A stretch of 64,000 nt of DNA, from assembly GCA_016490735.1 (NCBI GenBank), contig JAEMWC010000164.1, forward strand, positions 1 to 64,000, in the 5' to 3' direction. Under the pieces are notes generated by a model. It saw only the letters and a program-made list of their open reading frames with translations. It was not told the origin of the DNA and did not search any database. The position numbers and the translations under genes were made by a program. Shown here in pieces: positions 58,440 through 64,000 of this stretch (position 1 is its first letter; each line of letters opens with the position of its first letter). Source of the DNA: Pachyseris speciosa. Its lineage: Eukaryota > Cnidaria > Anthozoa > Scleractinia > Pachyseridae.

Positions 58440-58590
58440 GCGTGCGTATATCGAGTTGTGGATGCAGGCGGGAAGTTTGGAGAGCACGACAAATGCGTAA
58501 GAGTAGCTCGAGGCGCAGCCGAGAGCAACTCTAGCTTTTTGAGTGCTCTTCAAACTTACCAAGAGCATCCACAACTCGATATACGCACAG
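58440..58590. repeat. Hairpin MITE-like repeat, copy C
   Basis: Same as 11241-11398, with small changes in the right arm. Confidence 0.7.
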
Positions 58591-58899
58591 CTAAAAGCAT
58601 GAGCAAATTCTTTTATAACATAGCGAGAAGAAGGCTCTGAGCGAATAAGCTTTTTATTGTGATAGAGTCCAAAATTCTCACAACGCACGAAAAAACTAAA
58701 CAAACGTCCCTACTGGCTGGTCAAAAACATGCCACAATTTATACTTTTGTTTGAGCGAGAACATTTGATGCAGTTAACCATGTTAACCGATAACTGTGAA
58801 TGAAAAGCTCAAAATATTCCGGGAAAATGGAGAAAATCAAAGCCAAATGAACTCAAGTGTTACTAAAGAAGGCTTTAAAAGTCAAAGACCCGAATTTAT

Positions 58900-59424
58900 C
58901 AAGGATCCTGATTGTTGAAAATAATGTTTACGCTGCCGTGCACGGTGCAATTGGAGAAGACAGACTGCAGGAAACTTGCAGTTTTCTCATGGGCAACCAC
59001 CGCCCTGTTATTGTGACGAACACTTATGGCTGCAGCAGAAGACTCAGGTTGGCTGCTAACATTGCAAGTGTTGAAGCTTCTTGATAGGACATCACTACAG
59101 TTGCGTAGCTGTGAAGTGGATGGTCATGTATTGTAATATGCAAGGTAAATTCCCAATTAACAACTGTATACTTAATTCCCCAGGTTGAACAAATTTAAAA
59201 ACAACAATAAAAACGGAAATTTTACCTTTGAATGTTGTTAATGACCAATTGGTGACTTTTTTGGTTCCCAGTGAATGGCTTTCGGTCATAATTTGCTGCA
59301 GCTGGTCTTCTGACAAATTTGCGAAACGCGCAACTGGAGAGTTTGTTTTTTCGGGTTTATTTTTGCTGCTTGTTGGATCAAAGCTGATAGAAAAATTGGG
59401 CAGTTCTTCGCTTGTTTCTTCCAT
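58900..59424 (-). pseudogene. Crypton/DUF3504-type recombinase remnant, copy C
   Basis: First exon 59424-59226 is open and ends at a good phase-1 donor (AAAG|GTAAAA). It reads ARFANLSEDQLQQIM and GTKKVTNWSLTTFK, the pattern I associate with the N-terminus of cnidarian DUF3504 proteins. The C-terminal piece (about 59120-58900) has YNT-stop-PSTSQLRNCSDVL, then VFSNCTVHGSVNI; copy B has Arg in place of that stop. The catalytic middle is missing. Identification is from memory of the family. Confidence 0.4.
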
Positions 59425-59593
59425 ATTTTAAAGAGAAGGAAAACTGCACTGTAGCTTAACAGGACGGCAACTCTGCAGCCAGGTAAAAAAAAATGCTCAC
59501 GCCATCTTATTTACGCACGGGCCACACTGGGGATACGAGGCGTTCTAAACGCTCGGCACCAGATCGAGGCTCAGAATCAGAATCAGATTGAAA

Positions 59594-60070
59594 ATGGCGG
59601 CCGCCCGAATGATGGCTGCTACAAATCTTAAGTCAGTTTTAGATGACCCATTGAAGAAGAAAAAAATTGAGCTGTACGGTAACATTCCCACAATTGATGT
59701 TGATCAAAGACTTGCTTTGGTGGACTTTTATAAGGAACTGGGATCCGTAAAAGATTTAATTGTAAAGAAGAAGGAAGCCACGTGTGAGAGGAAGAAATTG
59801 CATTGCACCATGAAGATTGGAAAAATTCACACACTTGTTGTTAAGGAAGTGCTTTACTGGAAAAAAGTTATCCAAAGACGAATGCATAAAACGCCGAGGC
59901 AATCTTGCCCTTACCAGATCGACATTTCGTACAGGCTGAGTGAAGAAATATTTTGTTGCATTAAAGATCTTCTGACATGTGTGTCTCAGTATGGCTTGGA
60001 GGTGCATCAATCAAAAAGTGTTACAACAATCAAGATCTGGAGGAAGAGAAAACTTGAATTGTTTTTTTAA
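59594..60070 (+). CDS. Hypothetical protein, about 158 aa
   Basis: The ATG at 59594 (AAAATGGCGGCC, good context) opens a Lys-rich, mainly helical frame with Cys residues (CERKKLHC, CPYQIDISY, IFCCIKDLLTC). It lies just outside copy C. The upstream GC-rich stretch (59520-59590) is unlike the neighbourhood and could be a promoter. No family recognised. The frame may continue by splicing. Confidence 0.35.
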   Translation: MAAARMMAATNLKSVLDDPLKKKKIELYGNIPTIDVDQRLALVDFYKELGSVKDLIVKKKEATCERKKLHCTMKIGKIHTLVVKEVLYWKKVIQRRMHKTPRQSCPYQIDISYRLSEEIFCCIKDLLTCVSQYGLEVHQSKSVTTIKIWRKRKLELFF

Positions 60071-60739
60071 TGATATCCTTGGTCCAGCTAGTGGTGGCCT
60101 ACCAACAAAAGTTATCAAAGATGGCACTGTGAAAATTTTAGTATCTGAGCAAAAGGTGTTTTCTCTTAAGTATACTAAGACATCAGAGAAAATTTAAATA
60201 ACCTGTTTTTATGGTGTATGGAATGAGCACCATGTGCCACAGCACTTATGACTTCTCATGTTTAGTAAATTAGCAAGGTTTGCTTTGATACTCAGCACTT
60301 GAAACATTGACAAAGGAGAACTAAAAAGTGTCCTTTTAATTAAGTTGTGTTTATACAAGTTAGGGTGCTATTAATTGGGAAACCCAAATGCAATAAAAAT
60401 TCTTGTCTATAAGAACCAGTGGTGTATTAAGAACCTACAGTCTGAAGTGTGGTATTTAGACACCCTTTTTGTAGGAGCCGATTCACCCTGAAATTTGGAA
60501 TAAGGTTTCGCCAGGTAGGTGACAATTATACAATGAGGATTTAGACTGAAGGCTTGGCGGTGATACAGTTCCAGGTGAGTTTCGGTGTATGAAGCCTGTT
60601 GATTTCAAAATTTATTTTCATGAAAATGTTGCAGTCTTTAATGTCTGAAACTAGTAACTTTTATACCACACCATAATGTTATACATCTGTATTTAAAATT
60701 TAATGACCTGCAGCTGACTCCAAAAAAAAAATAAAATAA

Positions 60740-60770
<31 letters not shown>

Positions 60771-60775
60771 AATAA

Positions 60776-60806
<31 letters not shown>

Positions 60807-61790
60807 AAGAATATATAACCCCTTACATCAACATGCATATTTTCTACACTGTTCCCCATGTGTTTTTATGGTAATGATTAGGAGAAGTTGTTCAACAGGT
60901 TCTGAGCAATCATCTCCTGTCTTCTTAAAAAAGAAATTAGATACCAGTCACTTTTGGGGTTAAAGGGTTAAGAGCCTAAACAGCCTTACAGTGTGTTATC
61001 ATCTTATGCATCAAATATATAAGGTCTGTTAAGTATGAACTGGAAAACTGAAAATTACTATTTAGTGGTATATGGGGTAACCGAAATTGCCTGAGCAAAA
61101 AAAGTATCAAGTATTACCGGTAACCCTAAAACCCAATGGTGAGGGACTAAGATAATGATGAGAAGACATACTTGGGTCTGAATCTGTGTTAACAAATACA
61201 GATCTGCTTTACTTGTGAGTCTTAAGGAAGGTGCTTCATTGATCAAATTGGGGTTTTCAGTCCACAATATTTTTATGCACATTTTTTGGAACCTCCCCCT
61301 CAGTCTTGATGATAATTTATACAACCCAATGAATCAGATCAACATGTTAAAAAATAACATTTTCTTTTATAAGGGAAAAATTACAACAGTACACAATGCC
61401 AACATGATATTTTTTTTTTATTTTAGGTAACTGAATGCAAGTAATTTGCAAAATCAATGATATAATGATTAACAAGTCTGACTGCATGTAACAAGCAAAA
61501 CAAGTGAGAATCAACCTGCAGGTTCATATTTATAACAGGAAATACCTTGTATCAACCAGGTGTTGGCATATATTTGTATATAACAATAAAATATTGAGGT
61601 TGTTGGTATGATTTCAAGAGCCCCTGGTAACAATAAACAAGTTTACCACTTAACATGGAAGTTACATTTTAAAATGTGACTATTCATTGTCACCTAAAAC
61701 TGACTTAATATTTGCTGTAACCATCATTCAAGAATGTGCCTCATTCTCTCAGTTAACTTTCTTTCTGTAACGCATGAAGAAATTTCTGCC
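60071..61790. other. Non-coding stretch with TAA/GAA microsatellite
   Basis: No gene seen. A TAA run passes into GAA at about 60735-60810; the poly-Leu/Phe frame on the minus strand there is an artefact. Confidence 0.45.
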
Positions 61791-61791
61791 A

Positions 61792-63736
61792 TTAAAAGTG
61801 ACTGACAATGGTTACACCCAGACTCATCCTGTGGTTTTGGAAGGCCACAACAACAAAAAGTGTTAGTATAACACCTTTTTGGGATGTATTGAACCTTTGA
61901 TTTGGAATATTTGACAAGATATGGTTTTGTTGTCGAAGCCATATCAGTGACATATGTTCATGTAAGAACACCTTTTCCCATCTTTCCTTGGGAAGAGAAA
62001 ACTCTGCATAATTTGCAAGTTTCTGGTGTTTTGCTTCTTTCCCCTGCATAGTATTTATGCCAAGACCAACCCCAAATGCATTAAACAAGGACCTGGAGTG
62101 ATATGGGACACAGAAACCCACTGTCCACATGCTAATAGTGATGTTGTTAGAAAACAGTGAACTGCAAATGAAATACTGCTGACAACACTTTTCTAAGTCA
62201 TCAATACCCTTCTGGTCAATGTCAGTGATTCTGTTCATGAATGAAGTGGCATTTCTGAGCTTCAAACCAGAAAATGCCAGAGCATACAACCTAACATTCT
62301 TATCTTCAGTGTCAGTTGGTGAAATGACAGCTTCAATAACATCCATAAAATTGCCGCAAAATTTTCGAGTTTCTTCACCTGTGAATCTACACTCAAAATT
62401 CTTTTCCTGCTTTTTTTTTCTCTCTAAACCACTTTACATTCTTCTTGTACAATTTATGAGACTTGACCTTGTTTCTGATTGCACAAAGATACTTCCAAAA
62501 ACAACAATCAAATGGCAATTGAAAAACGGCTGCACAAGCATCAGTATTAGTACGAGTTAGTGCAATGGTCATTACTTGTTTATTCCATTCCTGCCAACAG
62601 TTATTGCTCAAGTGGAGTGGTTCACATTTAGCTTTATCCACAACATGGCCTAAAATGGGTTCAAATTCTTGCCTAGAATTCTTACTAGCAATAAATTTAG
62701 TGACCAGACTTATCTGCTGTTTAAGAGGCTTGTTTACAACATTTGTGTCTTTGTAGTTTTCTACCAATTTAGCAACTTTAATCCTCTGGTCATATGAACA
62801 TGGCCTCCAAGTACAGGTGTTTTCTCTTCCAAATGAGCCATTAACATTTTTCAAATCAGCAAGTTTAACATTTGCAAATGAACTAGGGTAAATGGCTGCA
62901 TTTGAAACTTCCCCAGAAAAAGTGGCAAGCCATTTCATGTCACTAGTGACAAGTTCAAACTTAAAATTAACAGCAATGTCATGCCCTTGGATATGGTAGG
63001 TCTTGGTTTCAATCAGTGCTATTTCATTCTTAATTTTTGTAGCATACTTGATCATAGCTGGATGATCTTCCTTACAGTTAGCACCTAGTATGAGGAAATT
63101 GTCATCACAGCTGGCAATTCGGTTCCCTAAATTTAGAAAACTAACAAGCCATGAAGTGGCTTCATTGTCCTTACCAAAAGGACAATCATCTGCCCCTATT
63201 GCCACCAAAAAAGGCCCTGGGGCCTTGCCAAACCAATTTAGAATTGGTGTTACCTTATGCATTGATAGATACAGACCTGCCAACTGCAGTAAACGGGATT
63301 CAAGATCAAGAAAGCAGCCAGGCACCTTAACTCTTACATCTGGGTTATCTTGACCCTCTTGCTGTTCTGCCTGGGGAATTTGCTTTAGTTCACCTACATC
63401 TATCAATTTGATAACCTGCATCAGTTCCTTATAGGCTAGGAGTTTAGGAAGGAGAATCCCATTACTTAACCCACACCTTGCTTTCTTATTGTCTTCTCCC
63501 CTTTTGTACATAAGTGAACTCCTAATACTATTGTACTTGGATTTACTGAAGAGCCCTCCTCTGTACAATGTCATGACAGAGCGGTTGACATTATCAATAG
63601 ATTTCTCAAATGCATACACAGCCAGATTGGCAAGAGATGGAACTACTTTGTCATAAATTTTCTTGAACCCTTTTGACATCTCAGTGAGCTCTTTTGTTGT
63701 TGCAATGTTCACAACAGTGTTAAACAGCCCTCTCAA
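61792..63736 (-). pseudogene. Long repeated-type ORF of unknown function, one frameshift
   Basis: Minus strand. The first frame is 63736-62393 (447 codons) and the second continues from about 62410 to 61792. They overlap at a run of nine T (about 62410-62419): the first frame reads KKKAGKEF-stop, the shifted frame QEKNFECRFTGEET. One indel in a homopolymer therefore splits a protein of about 640 aa, either true decay or a sequencing error. Notable blocks: FLVAIGADDCPFGKDNEATSW, NFLILGANCKEDHP, MKWLATFSGEVSNAA, CEPLHLSNNCW. I recall similar proteins repeated in cnidarian genomes but cannot name the family; a transposase is possible, not shown. Confidence 0.45.
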
Positions 63737-64000
63737 GGATGCTTTTCATTTCTTTAAAGATGATATGCCAGACCTGCCATGGATTTCAGCAGCACTTTCC
63801 ATGGTTTTCTGTCTCCTTTTTCTTGCTGAACTACACTGTAGGAGGAAGATCTAAAATTTCACTGTCACCATCTTTAAAACTGGTCTCCACTTTTTGTGTT
63901 GATCCTCGTGGGAGATGAACTTTTTGGTCTTCAAGCAAGCCTCTCTGTAAAATATCAAAAAAAATACATGCTAAAATGTTAACTTTAGGCAGCCCATAGT
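63737..64000 (-). other. Possible 5' exons of the 61792-63736 ORF
   Basis: On the minus strand, after an acceptor-like TTTTACAG at about 63945, the frame reads RGLLEDQKVHLPRGSTQKV and ends DLPPTV-stop (about 63850). The stretch 63840-63740 is broken by stops. Too little is visible to build a gene. Confidence 0.25.

Larger units (their letters stand above)
45021..59511. repeat. Segmental duplication copy C
   Basis: Begins 'ttccatttgaaatcaaagac', matching the first bases of the window, and runs to 'ctcacgccatcttatttac' (matching about 35750 of copy B). It is the longest copy because it holds a LINE (45530-47440) and a 2.9 kb element (54326-57259) not found in A or B. Confidence 0.9.

Noticed and set aside
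60638..60859. Minus-strand Phe/Leu-rich ORF resembling a membrane protein
   Set aside because: It is the TAA/GAA microsatellite read on the opposite strand.

Overview
The window is eukaryotic: AT-rich, intron-bearing, and dense with non-LTR retrotransposons, tRNA-derived repeats, hairpin MITEs and microsatellites. The repeat families (CR1/L2-like LINEs, tRNA-Thr-like SINE heads, the 'cctcgttccc' hairpin, Crypton/DUF3504-like remnants) suggest a cnidarian, probably a scleractinian coral. That assignment is from memory of family style, not a database match. There are no bacterial features.

The framework is a segmental duplication of a unit at least 12 kb long, present in three direct copies. 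Copy A is 1-11475 (cut by the window start). Copy B is 11479-12350 plus 29350-about 35750, in head-to-tail tandem with A. Copy C is 45021-59511. Each copy carries one first coding exon for a small secreted, Asp/Glu-rich peptide precursor (5273, 30544, 52122). Each also carries tRNA-like repeats, hairpin MITEs and decayed LINE or Penelope-like remnants. Insertions present in only one copy (a LINE in A, the recombinase elements in B, a LINE and a 2.9 kb element in C) have visible empty sites in the sister copies, so the order of events can be read.

The most interesting part is 12351-29349, which splits copy B inside a GAA/GAC microsatellite. It consists of two head-to-tail copies of one mobile element family. 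Element 1 (12351-23139) has inverted termini (CGTTTCCC / GGGAAACG), a 2.9 kb palindromic minisatellite built on CGGA boxes spaced exactly 9 bp, and a three-exon gene for a protein of about 954 aa with an SF3-type helicase core and a PIP-box-like C-terminus. Converging on that gene is a 573-aa tyrosine recombinase with a C2H2 finger and a Myb/SANT-like tail, followed by a field of GGAAC/GTTCC boxes. Element 2 (23148-29349) repeats the layout but has lost most of the helicase gene and has a frameshifted recombinase. The two elements meet in a site made of 9-bp inverted arms around an 8-bp spacer, the architecture of a tyrosine-recombinase crossover site. My reading is a transposon that pairs a tyrosine recombinase with its own replicative helicase. 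I cannot check whether it has been described.

Between B and C (35751-45020) lie an interstitial telomere-like tract, a decayed APE-type LINE (36540-38756) and a nearly full-length but broken L1/Tx1-like LINE on the minus strand (38799 to about 44125). Beyond copy C (59512-64000) are a small unrecognised ORF and a long frameshifted minus-strand ORF of a repeated-looking family that I cannot name.
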